From contig NC_053040.3 in NCBI RefSeq assembly GCF_002575655.3, forward strand, positions 151,963,148-152,027,147: a DNA stretch of 64,000 bases, written 5' to 3'. Under the pieces are notes generated by a model. That model saw only the letters and a list, made by a program, of their open reading frames with translations. It searched no databases and was not told the DNA's origin. A program made the position numbers and the translations under genes. Positions within the stretch are counted from its first letter, which is position 1; each line of letters begins with the position of its first letter. This stretch comes from Aegilops tauschii subsp. strangulata (lineage: Eukaryota > Streptophyta > Magnoliopsida > Poales > Poaceae). Below, one piece after another: positions 1 through 10,457 of this stretch.

Positions 1-796
1 CACATACATCTGTATGTATGATTTCCAACAAATCTGTTGCTCGCTCCATAGTTCCGGAGAACGGCGTTTTAGTCATCTTGCCCATGAGGCACGGTTCGCA
101 AGTACCAAGTGATTCATAATCAAGTGGTTCCAAAAGTCCATCAGTATGGAGTTTCTTCATGCACTTTTCACCGATATGACCTAAACGGCAGTGCCACGAA
201 TAAGTTGCACTATCATTATCAACTCTGCATCTTTTGTCTTCAATATTATGAATATGTGTATCACTACTATCAAGATTCAACAAAAATAGACCACTCTTCA
301 AGGGTGCATGACCATAAAAGATATTACTCATATAAATAGAACAACCATTATTCTCTGATTTAAATGAATAACCGTCTCGCATCAAACAAGATCCAGATAT
401 AATGTTCATGCTCAACACTGGCACCAAATAACAATTATTTAGGTCTAAAACTAATCCCGAAGATAGATGTAGAGGTAGCGTGCCGACCGCGATCACATCG
501 ACTTTGGAACCATTTCCCACGCGCATCGTCACCTCGTCCTTAGCCAATCTTCGCTTAATCCGTAGTCCCTGTTTCGAGTTGCAAATATTAGCAACAGAAC
601 CAGTATCAAATACCCAGGTGCTACTGCGAGCATTAGTAAGGTACACATCAATAACATGTATATCACATATACCTTTGTTCACCTTGCCATCCTTCTTATC
701 TGCCAAATACTTGGGGCAGTTCCGCTTCCAGTGACCAGTCTGTTTGCATTAGAAGCACTCAGTCTCAGGCTTAGGTCCAGACTTGGGTTTCTTCTC
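1..796 (-). pseudogene. Copia gag zinc knuckle, protease and pre-integrase region, broken
   Basis: This is the minus-strand continuation of the gag frame that ends at 797. After the stop, translation gives a CCHC zinc knuckle (CKQTGHWKRNCP), then a protease-like stretch with the active-site motif FDTGS, then the pre-integrase region with the H-C spacing of GAG_pre-integrs (HCRLGH, then CEPCLMGK), and it runs off the left edge into integrase. Order and motifs are those of Ty1/Copia polyproteins. Two in-frame stops are seen, one closing the gag frame at about 797 and one inside the zinc knuckle where a Tyr codon is expected, so this copy cannot make a polyprotein. Family resemblance to Angela/BARE is from recognition, not from a search. 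Confidence 0.8.
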
Positions 797-1513
797 CTAA
801 GCAGCAACTTGTTTGCTGTTCTTCTTGAAGTTCCCCTTCTTCTTCCCTTTGCCCTTTTTCTTGAAACTGGTGGTCTTGTTGACCATCAACACTTGATGCT
901 CCTTCTTGATTTCTACCTCCGCAGCTTTTAGCATTGCGAAGAGCTCGGGAATTGTCTTATCCATCCCTTGCATGTTATAGTTCATCACGAAGCTCTTGTA
1001 GCTTGGTGGCAGTGATTGAAGAATTCTGTCAATGACGCTATCATCCGGAAGATTAACTCCCAGTTGAATCAAGTGATTGTTATACCCAGACATTTTGAGT
1101 ATATGCTCACTGACAGAACTATTCTCCTCCATCTTACAACTGTAGAACTTATTGGAGACTTCATATCTCTCAATCCGGGCATTTGCTTGAAATATTAACT
1201 TCAACTCCTGGAACATCTCATATGCTCCATGACGTTCAAAACGTCGTTGAAGTCCCAGTTCTAGGTCGTAAAGCATGGCACACTGAACTATTGAGTAGTC
1301 ATCAGCTTTGCTCTGCCAGACGTTCATAACATCTGGCGTTGCTCCTGCAGCAGGTTTGGCACCTAGCGGTGCTTCCAGGACGTAATTCTTCTGTGCAGCA
1401 ATGAGGATAATCCTCAAGTTACGGACCCAGTCCGTGTAATTGCTACCATCATCTTTCAACTTTGCTTTCTCAAGGTACGCATTAAAATTCAACGGAACAA
1501 CAGCACGGGCCAT
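797..1513 (-). CDS. Copia Gag (Angela/BARE-like retrotransposon)
   Basis: A 238-residue minus-strand frame begins with MARAVVPLNFNAYLEK and shows the UBN2/retrotran-gag fold signature: DGSNYTDWVRNLRIIL near residues 22-37, a helix-rich middle with the YEMFQELKLIFQ segment, and a lysine-rich tail leading into the zinc knuckle. Gag packages the element's RNA into cytoplasmic virus-like particles. The frame stops just before the zinc knuckle, where active relatives read on, so it is probably a truncated product of a dead copy. The start is the first Met after the leader at 1514-1939 and matches the usual Copia Gag position. Confidence 0.8.
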   Translation of the reverse strand: MARAVVPLNFNAYLEKAKLKDDGSNYTDWVRNLRIILIAAQKNYVLEAPLGAKPAAGATPDVMNVWQSKADDYSIVQCAMLYDLELGLQRRFERHGAYEMFQELKLIFQANARIERYEVSNKFYSCKMEENSSVSEHILKMSGYNNHLIQLGVNLPDDSVIDRILQSLPPSYKSFVMNYNMQGMDKTIPELFAMLKAAEVEIKKEHQVLMVNKTTSFKKKGKGKKKGNFKKNSKQVAA

Positions 1514-1939
1514 CTATCTACAACAACATAGACAAGCAAGATACTATCAGGTACTAAGTTCATGATAAATTTAAGTTCAATTAATCATATTACTTAAGAA
1601 CTCCCACTTAGATAGACATCCCTCTAATCCTCTAAGTGATCACGTGATCCATATCAACTAAACCATGTCCGATCATCACGTGAGATGGAGTAGTTTCAAT
1701 GGTGAACATCACTATGTTGATCATATCTTCTATATGATTCACGCTCGACCTTTCGGTCTCCGTGTTCCGAGGCCATATCTGTTATATGCTAGGCTCGTCA
1801 AGTTTAACCTGAGTATTCCGCATGTGCAACTGTTTTGCATCCGTTGTATTTGAACATAGAGCCTATCACACCCGATCATCACGTGGTGTCTCAGCACGAA
1901 GAACTTTTGCAATGGTGCATACTCAGGGAGAACACTTTC
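1514..1939 (-). other. Remnant of Copia untranslated leader
   Basis: Non-coding sequence between Gag and the LTR remnant. It looks like the proximal part of the long Angela-type leader. No primer-binding site (TGGTATCAGAGC or its complement) is present, and sequence alignable to the LTR begins directly at about 1940. The LTR 3' end, the primer-binding site and most of the leader have therefore apparently been deleted. Short CACGTGA-type palindromes occur but no further function is evident. Confidence 0.55.
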
Positions 1940-2917
1940 GCGTGGTGTCCCACCGGCAGTAGGACTCCCTCCCTTCCTTGTTGGATTAGGAGAGGAGAGG
2001 GAAGCAGAGAGAGGGGGAAAGGAAAGGGGGGCGCCCCCCCCCCCTCCATGTCCAATTCGGACTTGGGGGGGAGGGGCGCGCGGTTGCCCCTTGGCCACCT
2101 CTCCTCTACCACCAATTGGGCCCATGAGGCCCAATAACCTCCGGGGGGTTCCGGTACTCCGGTATATATCCGATAACCCCCGAAACCATTCCTGTGTATG
2201 AATATAGTCGTCCAATATATCAATCTTCATGTCTCGACCATTTCGAGACTCCTCGTCATGTCCGTGATCACATCCGGGACTCCGAACTATCTTCGGTACA
2301 TCAAAATACATAAACTCATAATATAACCGTCATCGAACTTTAAGCGTGCGGACCCTACGGGTTTGAGAACTATGTAGACATGACCGAGACACGTCTCCGG
2401 TCAATAACCAATAGCGGAACCTGGATGCTCATATTGGCTCCCACATATTCTATGAAGATCTTTATCGGTCAAACCGCATAACAACATACGTTGTTCCCTT
2501 TGTCATCGGTATGTTACTTGCCCGAGATTCGATCGTCGGTATCTCAATACCTAGTTCAATCTCGTTACTGGCAAGTCTCTTTACTCGTTCCGTAATACAT
2601 CATCCCGCAACTAACTCATTAGTTGCAATGCTTGCAAGGCTTATAGTGATGTGCATTACCGAGTGGGCCCAGAGATACCTCTGCGACAATCGGAGTGACA
2701 AATCCTAATCTCGAAATACGCCAACCCAACAAGTACCTTTGGAGACACCTGTAGAGCACCTTTATAATCACCCATTTACGTTGTGACGTTTGGTAGCACA
2801 CAAAGTGTTCCTCCGGTAAACGGGAGTTGCATAATCTCATAGTCATAGGAACATGTATAAGTCATGAAGAAAGCAATAGCAACATAGTAAACGATCAAGT
2901 GCTAACCTAATGGAATG
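1940..2917 (-). repeat. Copia 5' LTR, inner fragment
   Basis: This segment is collinear with about 54770-55748, the complete LTR of a related Copia in the same window. Shared blocks include the stretch with GAGACTCCTCGTCATGTCCG and the region around the GTTACTTGCCCGAGATTC block. It stops at 2917, where the Gypsy element begins, and resumes at 11345. The roughly 430 bp that complete the LTR at 54299-54730 are missing here. Confidence 0.75.
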
Positions 2918-3823
2918 TGTCGGATGTAGGGTTCCGGCAAACCCTTAAGGTTCGAACACTGGGGTGCGCGCGAAGTCTTTCCCTCCTACCGATCTACGCC
3001 CTAGCTCGCTAAGATCTCGCGGACGAACTCGACGAACTCGCAACACAAAGAGACATGAGGTTTATACTGGTTCGGGCCACCGTTGTGGTGTAATACCCTA
3101 CTCCAGTGTGGTGGTGGTGGATTGCCTCTTGGGCTGATGAGGAACAGTTACAAGGGAAGAACAGCCTCCTGAGGTTGAGGTGTTCTTGTGCGTGCGAACT
3201 TGTGCGCGTCTCTGGATCCGATCCCTATTACTGTGGTGGCTAGACCTATTTATAGAGGCCCTGGTCCTCTTCCCAAATATTGAGCGGGAAGGGAGCCAAC
3301 AACGGCGGGCAAGTTTGAAGGGGGACAACTAGTACAAGCTATCCTGACAAAAGTGGTCTTCGCCTGTGAAAAGCTCTGGTGGTGACGCCGTCTTGGGCTC
3401 CACGATGACCTCCGTCTTGCCGTCCTCCTGGTCTTGGTCTCGTTGTACCAATATAGCAACCTTTGCGCGATGCCTCGGTCCTCGCCTGCGCTGGCTTCCT
3501 TAGCACCAAAGAGGAAACAAGGACGCTGCGTGCGCTGGCGCCCGCCTGGCACCCGCCTGGCACCCGCCTGGTGCCGATCATCATGGCTCACGTCACGAGA
3601 GCCTCGTTAGGTTTGCCCTGACTTGATATCTCCGCTCCTCGTGAGCCTGCCTGGCTAGGCCACTCCTGAGGAGGTCTTGCGTCGCCCGCCTCGCGAGGCT
3701 TGGCCCCTCGCGAGGGTCTTGGATGCCTTGTTGATGAAGATGGGTCATACGGCCCGCCAACTTAGCCACGCAGCGGGCTGCAGGCAGGCAAGTCTGGGGA
3801 CCCCCATTCCCAGAACACCGACA
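2918..3823 (-). repeat. 3' LTR of the Tat-lineage Gypsy element
   Basis: 906 bp, starting TGTCGG and ending CCGACA, with the inverted dinucleotides expected of LTRs. It is nearly identical to 10458-11344 apart from small indels (for example a repeated CACCCGCCTGG block near 3545 that is shorter in the other copy). The high LTR-LTR similarity suggests a fairly young insertion. Confidence 0.9.
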
Positions 3824-3838
3824 GTAGCCCCCGGGCCC
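3824..3838 (-). other. Polypurine tract of the Tat-lineage element
   Basis: Read on the minus strand, GGGCCCGGGGGCTAC lies directly before the 3' LTR start. This is the place and composition expected for the plus-strand primer. It agrees with the minus-strand orientation of the pol genes. Confidence 0.65.
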
Positions 3839-4065
3839 AAGGTGCGCTCGGGCTTGGCTTCGCGGTGAAGCCAAGGGTCAAGTGCGGAGCACCGCGGGCC
3901 CCAAAAGCCTGCGGCCTCGGTTGAAGCGTGGCGGTTGGTTGGACGTGGGCGTCTCCGCTTCCCCATGCTGCCTCGGCAACTGCACGACTTGACAAGTCCC
4001 TGCGACATACAAGGAAAACCATCATTACCTGTGATCGTGGGAGGCGCCGGTTGACCTTCTCTGGC

Positions 4066-4071
4066 TATAAA
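4066..4071 (+). promoter_or_regulatory. TATA box of the antisense B3-like frame
   Basis: TATAAATG lies 92 bp upstream of the ATG at 4158, followed by a C/T-rich stretch with CTTGCTTGCTTGCTC that looks like a plant 5' leader. It is on the strand opposite to the retrotransposon genes, so it would drive an independent antisense transcript. Transcription is inferred, not shown. Confidence 0.5.
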
Positions 4072-4157
4072 TGGGTAGGGGGGCGGAGCCCCCGTTGCCC
4101 ATCTCTTCCTTGCTTGCTTGCTCCTTCCTCCTCGCTCCATCGCTTGCAGTGACACCC

Positions 4158-4954
4158 ATGGCACCACGAAGGAAGTTCTCCGCCGCCGAGAAGGGAAAGG
4201 CCCCTCACGAGGGGCCCGGCTCCCCGGCGCCCAAGCGCGAACGCGGCCGTCGGCGCAAGCACGCTGCGACCCCCGCCGTGGCCCATTGTCGAGGTGGCGC
4301 CACGGCACGCGGAGCGGGTCATCCCAGCCATGGCGGTCCAGTTGATGAGGGGAGGCGTGCCATGGTGGCGCGGCCTCCTTGTCCGCGCTTCCACACGGCG
4401 GAGGCGTCGCCGGAGTTTGTCGTCTGGTCGGAGAACCCGGCCGGCAACTGGCTCCAACTTCCACGCTTCTTCGCCGGCGAACTGCCGCCTCTGGTCCAGG
4501 CGGACTCTGGCTGCACGCGGATGGCTGTTGCAGCAAGGCCTCTTGGGTTGCGGTCGTGACTTCCGCTGCGGGCAACATAGCCCTGGCTCGCAGCTGGCAG
4601 ACATTCGCCCGCGCGCGCGGCCTGGGCAAGCGGTGCACCCTCCACTTCAGGTACGATGGTGGATCGACCCTCTATGTGAGGGTGTTTGGGGAAGATGGTC
4701 GTCGCGCCGGGTGCTGCCCCGGGGCGAACGACGGTGAGGAGGTACTCGGCCTTGGGGACGGTCGCGATGAGGACGAGGGCGAGCCCGCCCTGTGCGGAGG
4801 CCGTGTCTCGTCCAGCTACGGCGGCTCTTCCTCCGGCGACAGCTCCAGCAGTGGCGGCTACGACCAGCCGCCGCGCCGCCGCGCTCGTTTTGAAGGTGGC
4901 AGTGGGTCGTCTCATCGCCGCACCTCTGTGAAGCGTGAGGAAGGATCCGGCTAG
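4158..4954 (+). pseudogene. Antisense B3-domain-like protein, frameshifted
   Basis: This frame lies between pol and the 3' LTR of the Tat-lineage element, on the opposite strand. From ATG 4158, frame 1 gives a basic Arg/Lys-rich N terminus and then a block with FVVWSENPAGNWLQLPRFF. Near 4495-4510 the reading moves to another frame, which continues with WLHADGCCSKASWVAVV, then ARSWQTFARARGLGKRC, then LHFRYDGGSTLYVRVF, and ends in a Ser/Gly-rich, basic tail at 4954. The order LPxxF, W-V-V, W-FA, L-G, FRYDG, VxVF matches the seven-stranded B3 DNA-binding domain of plant transcription factors. Extra antisense frames are known from Tat-lineage elements such as Grande. The B3 assignment is my inference from pattern. 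In this copy the domain is split by one frameshift. Confidence 0.6.
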
Positions 4955-5796
4955 GCTCGGGGTGGCTCTAGGGTCCTGTCTTCGCGGATCGCTGCAACGC
5001 TACTTTTGTCTTACTCTTTTCTTGCATCAAGAATGAAACCAGCATGGGCCCAGGGGGGCGTGTATCGAACTATGGTTCCTCGGTTATAACAGTATGCGTG
5101 TTGTTCTCGTGTTGTGTCGTTGTTTTGCGCAAGGATAACTTAACCTGGTATACTCAGGATGCCCTCTTCCTCGCGAGGCGTTTATTTCCTCGCATCCATC
5201 TTGCCTTGGCGGCCTGCATTCGCTCAGGAACTGCGAAAAACTCGTTAGGAAGTGCATTAAAGGATTTGCCGTTCATCCTGGCCTTGACCTGGCGCTTTGT
5301 ATCGCGGTACCCGAGGGGCACGGACTAGGAGAGGTGCGCCAGCTTTTGGGCTCGAACGAGGGTGGCTCGCGAGAAGGCGAAAAGGAGAAAAAATGCTCGC
5401 GAGGGCACCTGCCCAGCCCCCTCGTGAGGCATGCGAGAGAGAGAACACGGGAAAATTCGAGCCGAAAAAATGCAGTGGGAGGCGAGGGAATCAAATCAGC
5501 AAGGAACGCCAAAGGCAAACATCGATTAAGGAAAAGCGAGCCAACTACGGAAAGCAAATGAAAAGCCGCGTCCGGCACCTAATCTAGTCTTCAAGTCTTC
5601 TCACCAGCGCGGAGCTAAGTGCTGCCACTAGGCGTGGGCGGGAGCCCCAGGGCCTGAGGTCGGCGCTCCTGAGACTCCCGGGCGTGTACAGCCCCAACTC
5701 ATTATTACGTGAGAGTGTCACGGGTGGCGATTCTTCATAGGCACCGGGCCTTCTTCACAGGCTCTGGGCCTTTCTTCATAGGCTCTGGGCCTTGCT
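4955..5796 (-). other. Non-coding spacer between antisense frame and pol end
   Basis: No convincing gene. It holds a probable 3' end for the antisense frame and, at about 5730-5800, three to four imperfect copies of a 20-bp unit resembling TCTTCATAGGCTCTGGGCCT, just past the pol stop codon. The rest is low-similarity filler of the element. Confidence 0.5.
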
Positions 5797-7484
5797 TCAT
5801 GGGTAGAACTTTCGGAGGTGCTGGATGTTCCAGGCGTTTTGGATAGGTACCCCTTCTTGTGTCTCCAGGCGCACGGCGCCAGGCCTGGAGATGTGAACGA
5901 CCTTGAACGGGCCCTCCCACATTGGCGAAAGCTTATGCAGCCCTTCCCTGGAGAGGACCCGTCTTAGGACCAGGTCACCCGTCTCGAGTGTTCTGGAGAG
6001 GATGTTGCGGCAGTGATACCGCCGCAGCGCTTGCTGGTACCTTGCCGCCCTCAGCACAGCCTCGCGACGACGTTCCTCCCCTAGCACGAGATCCATCCCC
6101 CGCGTGGCGTCCTGCTACGTTTCGTCAAACGCCAGGACCCGTGCGGAGCGATGCTTGACCTCGTGAGGAAGGACTGCTTCAGCTCCATAGACGAGGAAGA
6201 ACGGAGTCTCGCCCGTTGGCTTGGTGGCGGTGGTGCGGATGGACCACAACACGGACTGGAGCTCATCGTGCCAGCCCCTGCCGCAGGCCTCTAGCTTCTT
6301 CTTGAAGGTCCTAGTCTTGAGGCCCCTCAGGACCTCCGCGTTGGCACGTTCGGCCTGGCCATTGCTCTTGGGGTGCGCTACCGAAGCATAGAAGATCTGC
6401 GTTCCAAGGTTAGCACAATAGGTTTTGAAAAGGTTACTAGTAAACTGCGAGCCGTTATCTGTGATGATGCGGTTGGGGACCCCGAAACGGCTCACGGGGC
6501 CCTTGATGAACTTGACAGCAGAGCCAACTGGGATGGTACGGACGGCTTCCACTTCCGCCCACTTGGTGAACTTGTCGATGGCAACGTAGAGATAGCGGTA
6601 GCCCCCTGGCGCCCGAGGGAATGGGCCTAAGATGTCCAGCCCCCAGACCGAGAACGGCCATGTGAGCGGGATGGTTTGGAGGCCCTGATCAGGCTGATGG
6701 ATTTGCTTGGCGTGGAATTGGCAAGCTTCGCAGGACTTCACCAGCTCGGCTGCGTCGTTGAGTGCTGTAGGCCAGTAGAATCCACTGCGGAACACCTTGC
6801 CGACGAGGGTACGTGACGACGAGTGGTGCCCACAGTCCCCGCCATGTATGTCAATCAGCAACTCCCTTCCTTGATCGCTGGAGATGCAGCGTAGCGTGAC
6901 ATCGTTCGGTCGTTTTCTGTATAACTCGCCGTCTTGGATACAGTATGCCGTGGCTTGCCGGGCCACGCGCTCTGCGTCTTCTTCCTTCTCCGGCAGCGTC
7001 CCGTGCGTCAGGTACTCTTTGAATTCCTTGGTCCAGCATTCCTCCTGGGGCTTGAGCGCCAAGAGCAGCCGGGCTCCTGAGGTCGGGCCACAGGTCGGGG
7101 CTCCCGTGGCCGGAGGCTGTGGGAGTTCCTCCCGAGGCTGAGTCGTGCTTGAAAGAGGTGGCGTAGCTAATGGCTTGAAGAGCCGCTCCTCAAAGACGAC
7201 GGGCTCCTGTGGTTGCCGCTTGGATGCTCTCTTGGCGATGTCGTCGGCTTCCTTGTTGGTGCCCCGGGGCACGTGCTGCAGCTCCAGGCCCGAGAACTGC
7301 TTCTCCATCTTGCGCACCTCCGCGAGGTACGCCTCCATATTCTCGTCCTTTGGCTCGTACACCTTGTTGGGGAAGTTGACGAGGAGTTGCGAGTCGCCTC
7401 TGACGGTGAGGCGCTTCACCCCTATAGCCACCGCCGCCTTCAGGCCAGCTATGAGGCCTTCGTATTCTGCGATATTGTTGGGAC
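5797..7484 (-). pseudogene. Tat-lineage pol: second RNase H (C-terminal half) and integrase
   Basis: Minus strand. The part from 7484 down to 7200 continues the archaeal-type second RNase H (NNIAEYEGLIAGLKAA, then RGDSQLLV, then RGTNKEADDIAK). It is followed by a linker and an integrase with an HHCC zinc finger (residues around SCEACQFHAKQIH) and the DDE core: GLDILGPF, TDNGSQF and SNGQAERAN. A stop at about 6115 separates the core from the C-terminal part (5797-6096), which still reads GDLVLRRV and WEGPFKVV, the usual integrase tail, ending HLRKFYP. Integrase inserts the cDNA in the nucleus. The stop and the frameshift near 7484 show this copy is dead. Confidence 0.85.
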
Positions 7485-9880
7485 CTTCTCGCCGTGCTGG
7501 AAGCATAGTTGCACGGCGTAGTAGAGCTTGTCCTGGGTGGGCGAGATGAGCACTGCTCCAGCCCCCGCGCCCTGGTGCGCGAAGGCGCCATCGAAGTACA
7601 TGACCCAGCCGTCTGGAGCCTCGCTTCCCGGGAAGGTAGACCGGTCCTCTCCTTCCCCAAGTGTCGGGGCATCTGTCCATTCTGCCACAAAGTCGGCGAG
7701 CGCGGCTCCCTTGATGACCCTGGTAGTGCTGAACTCCAACTGGAAAGCTTGCAGCTCGATGTTCCACTCAGCGACCCTTCCGGCTGAGTTAGGGCTCCTG
7801 AGTACCCTCTCCAATGGGTAGGCTGAGACAACCTTGATGGGGTGGCCCTGGAAGTAGTGTCGCAGCTTACGTGACGCCACCAAGGGAGCGAGCAGGAGCT
7901 TCTGGGGCATGGGGTAGCGTGCCCTTGCGTCCCGCAGTACGGTGCTGACGAAGTACACCGGGTGTTCGATGAGGGCTGGCACACCGTCGAGGCTCGGGTC
8001 CGGCGGAGATTGGGGCGTATCCTGAGGTGGTGGGTTTCCTGAGACCTGACCATCCTCAGGAACTTCTGCGATGTTGCCCTGCTGAGCTTGGTCTTCCACC
8101 ACTGATGCCTTTGCTGCGCCTTCCTGACCCTGCGCTGCATCAGCTCTGGCTTGGCGCGGCACACCCTTGGCTTGGCGCTCCTCCCGAACCGCCACCAGCG
8201 CCGCGCTGGCGGAGTACGGGGTGGCGGCAAGGTAGAGTACCAGGGGCTTGAGAGGCCGCGGTGCCACCATCACCGGGGGGCTGGTAAGGTATTTCTTGAG
8301 GTCTTGGAAAGCTCGGTCGGCCTCCGGGGTCCACTCGAACGGGCCCTTCTTCTTCATGAGCTTAAAGAAGGGTAATGCACGCTCTCCCAGCTTGGAGATA
8401 AAACACCCCAGCGCGGTCACCCGCCCCGCTAGCTTCCGCATCTCTTTGAGGGTCTGTGGTGGGCTCATGTCTTCGATGGCCTTGATCTTCTCCGGGTTCG
8501 CCTCGATCCCTCTGTGGGATACGAGGAACCCCAGTAGCTTGCCGGAGGGGACGCCAAACACGCACTTTTCCGGGTTAAGCCTCAAGTTCACTTGGCGCAG
8601 GCTCTCGAAGGTCTCCTCCAAGTCTTGAATCAATGTCCTCGCCTCGCGAGATTTGATCACTATGTCATCAACGTAGGCCTCTGTGTTTCTGCCGAGCTGC
8701 CGCACCAAGGCGATGTGCATCAACCGCTGAAAGGTTGCGCCCGCGTTGCGCAGCCCGAAGGGCATGCAGGTGTAGCAGTACACCCCGCATGGTGTCAGGA
8801 AGGCTGTCTTCTCCACATCCTCCACCGCCATCTTGATTTGGTGGTATCCTGAGAATGTATCTAGGAAACACAGCAAGTCACACTCGGCGGTGGAGTCGAC
8901 GATTTGATCGATGCGTGGAAGTGGGAACGGATCTTGGGGGCAAACTTTGTTAAGGTTGGTGAAGTCGACGCACATCCGTTCCTTCCCGCCTTTCTTCGGT
9001 ACTACGACGGGGTTCGCCAGCCATTCGGGACATCGAACTTCTCGGATGGTACCTGCCGCCTCCAGCTTGCGTGTTTCTCGGACGATGAAGGCTTGCTTCT
9101 CAGTGGACTGCCGTCTCGCTCGCTGCTTCACGAGGCGTGCATTGGGGCATACCCTTAGATGATGTTGGATCACCTCTCTCGGGACTCCTACCAGCTGATT
9201 GGGCTCCCACGCGAATATCTCCTTGTTCGCGCGCAAGAACCTCACCAAAGCTTCTTCTTGCTCCGGGTCGAGGCCGGCCCCTATGGTAAAGGTGGCTTCT
9301 GAAGACCCGTCCTTGTTGACCGGCACTTGCTTGGTTTCCGCCTTGTCCTGGGTGAACAGTTGCTTCTTATTGGTGGGCGTGGTCACCCTGGCCTCGGGGG
9401 TACCGGCGCCGGCTGGCTGTGCTGCTGCCGTGGTCTTGAAGGCGAGCCTGAGCGCCGTCACGGCCTCCTTAGTGTCCCCCTTGATGGTGAGGACGCCCTT
9501 GCTCCCTGGCATCTTCATGAGGTTGTAGGCCGGGTGAGTCGCCGCCATGAACTGAGCGAGAGCCGGGTACCCGAGGATGGCGTTGTACGGGAGGCCGATG
9601 CGAGCGATGTCAAAGTCCACCAGCTCGGTGCGGTAGTTGTCGCGCGTAGCGAAGGTGACAGGGAGGAGGATCTGCCCCAGAGAGTGGGCAGCTCCACCAC
9701 CCACTCCCGAGAAGGGCTTGCTGAGGCTGAGCCGCTCGGGCGGCACGTGAAGAAGGCTGAAGGCTTCTACGGAGAGCAAGTTGAGGCCGGCGCCGCCGTC
9801 AAGGAGGGTCTTGGTGACGGCCACGTTGCAGATAGTGGGCATGCAGAGCATTGGGAGCATTCTGGAGCCGGTGGTGGAGC
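7485..9880 (-). CDS. Tat-lineage protease, reverse transcriptase and RNase H
   Basis: This is the bulk of a 946-codon minus-strand frame (7449-10289). Counting from its first Met, the protease motif LLDGGAGLN is at residues 162-170 and the RT palm begins around 420 (PEWLANPVVVPKK). The LDTFSGYHQIK block is near 476-486 and the catalytic YVDD at 539-542. The first RNase H follows, and then the start of a second, archaeal-type RNase H with GWVMYFDGAF. The last residues before 7449 are off frame; the real continuation is in the next frame from about 7484. The protein would copy the element's RNA into cDNA. Dual RNase H is characteristic of the Tat branch. Confidence 0.85.
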
Positions 9881-10384
9881 CGGGGTGGTCTTCTGAGCCG
9901 AAGGTGAGGTCGACCTCTGGCGCAGCCCAACCCGGTGGAGCCCCCGGGCGCTTGGAGGCGGCCCCAATCTGACGGAGGAACGGTTTGACGTGGCGATCTG
10001 AAGGCGGTGCTTGAGAGCCGCCTAGCAAGACCGCGACTGCGTGATGCGCCGGCACCGCGTAGCGAGCGGTGAAGAGGTCGCGGAGTTTACCCCAGGACGC
10101 CACCGTGGATCCCGGGAGGTTGAGCAGCCAGGCACGCGGCTCGCCGGCCAGGGCCATGGGGAATTGGCCATGATCTTGTCGTCGCCTCCGGCTTCGAGGA
10201 CAGCCTCCTCGTACGCCAGCAGGAACGGCGCCGGGTCTGCCGCGCCATCGTAACGCGGCGGCATCTCCGGCTTGAACTTGGTTGGCCACAGCACTCGCCG
10301 TAGGGCGGGGGCCAGGGCTCGGTACCCAGATTCCCTGCTGTTGGTGTCGGCTGCAGAGGTGGATGGCGGGGCACCTGCCATGGG
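9881..10384 (-). pseudogene. Tat-lineage Gag, shortened and frameshifted
   Basis: The natural start is probably the Met at 10384 (MAGAPPSTSAADT). The N-terminal frame reads to PPRYDGAADPAPFLLAYEEA and GGDDKIMAN, then the family motif continues in another frame as FPMALAGEPRAWLLNLP with GKLRDLFTARY. After about 40 further residues it runs into the protease region. The second half of Gag and the CCHC zinc knuckle seen in relatives are absent, so there is both a frameshift near 10165 and a sizeable internal deletion. The copy could not form particles by itself. Confidence 0.7.
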
Positions 10385-10437
10385 GGCGAAGTGTGGCAGT
10401 GCGGGGCGTAGGTTGGCAGAGAAGAAGCTCCGGCGCA

Positions 10438-10457
10438 CCCCTACCTGGTGTGCCAAA
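10438..10457 (-). other. Putative primer-binding site of the Tat-lineage element
   Basis: On the minus strand the bases right after the 5' LTR read TTTGGCACACCAGGTAGGGG. The position, immediately inside the LTR and before Gag, is that of a tRNA primer-binding site. I have not matched it to a specific tRNA. Confidence 0.4.

Noticed and set aside
1739..2311. 190-residue minus-strand frame with Gly/Pro-rich protein
   Set aside because: It runs across the leader/LTR junction of a broken Copia; composition follows the GC-rich LTR.
4065..4915. Long minus-strand frames opposite the B3-like frame
   Set aside because: Low-complexity Arg/Ala/Pro translations caused by high GC; no motif, while the plus strand has a domain-like order and a TATA box.
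7190..8230. 346-residue minus-strand frame overlapping pol
   Set aside because: Shadow of the RT/RNase H frame; Arg/Ser/Pro-rich without motifs.
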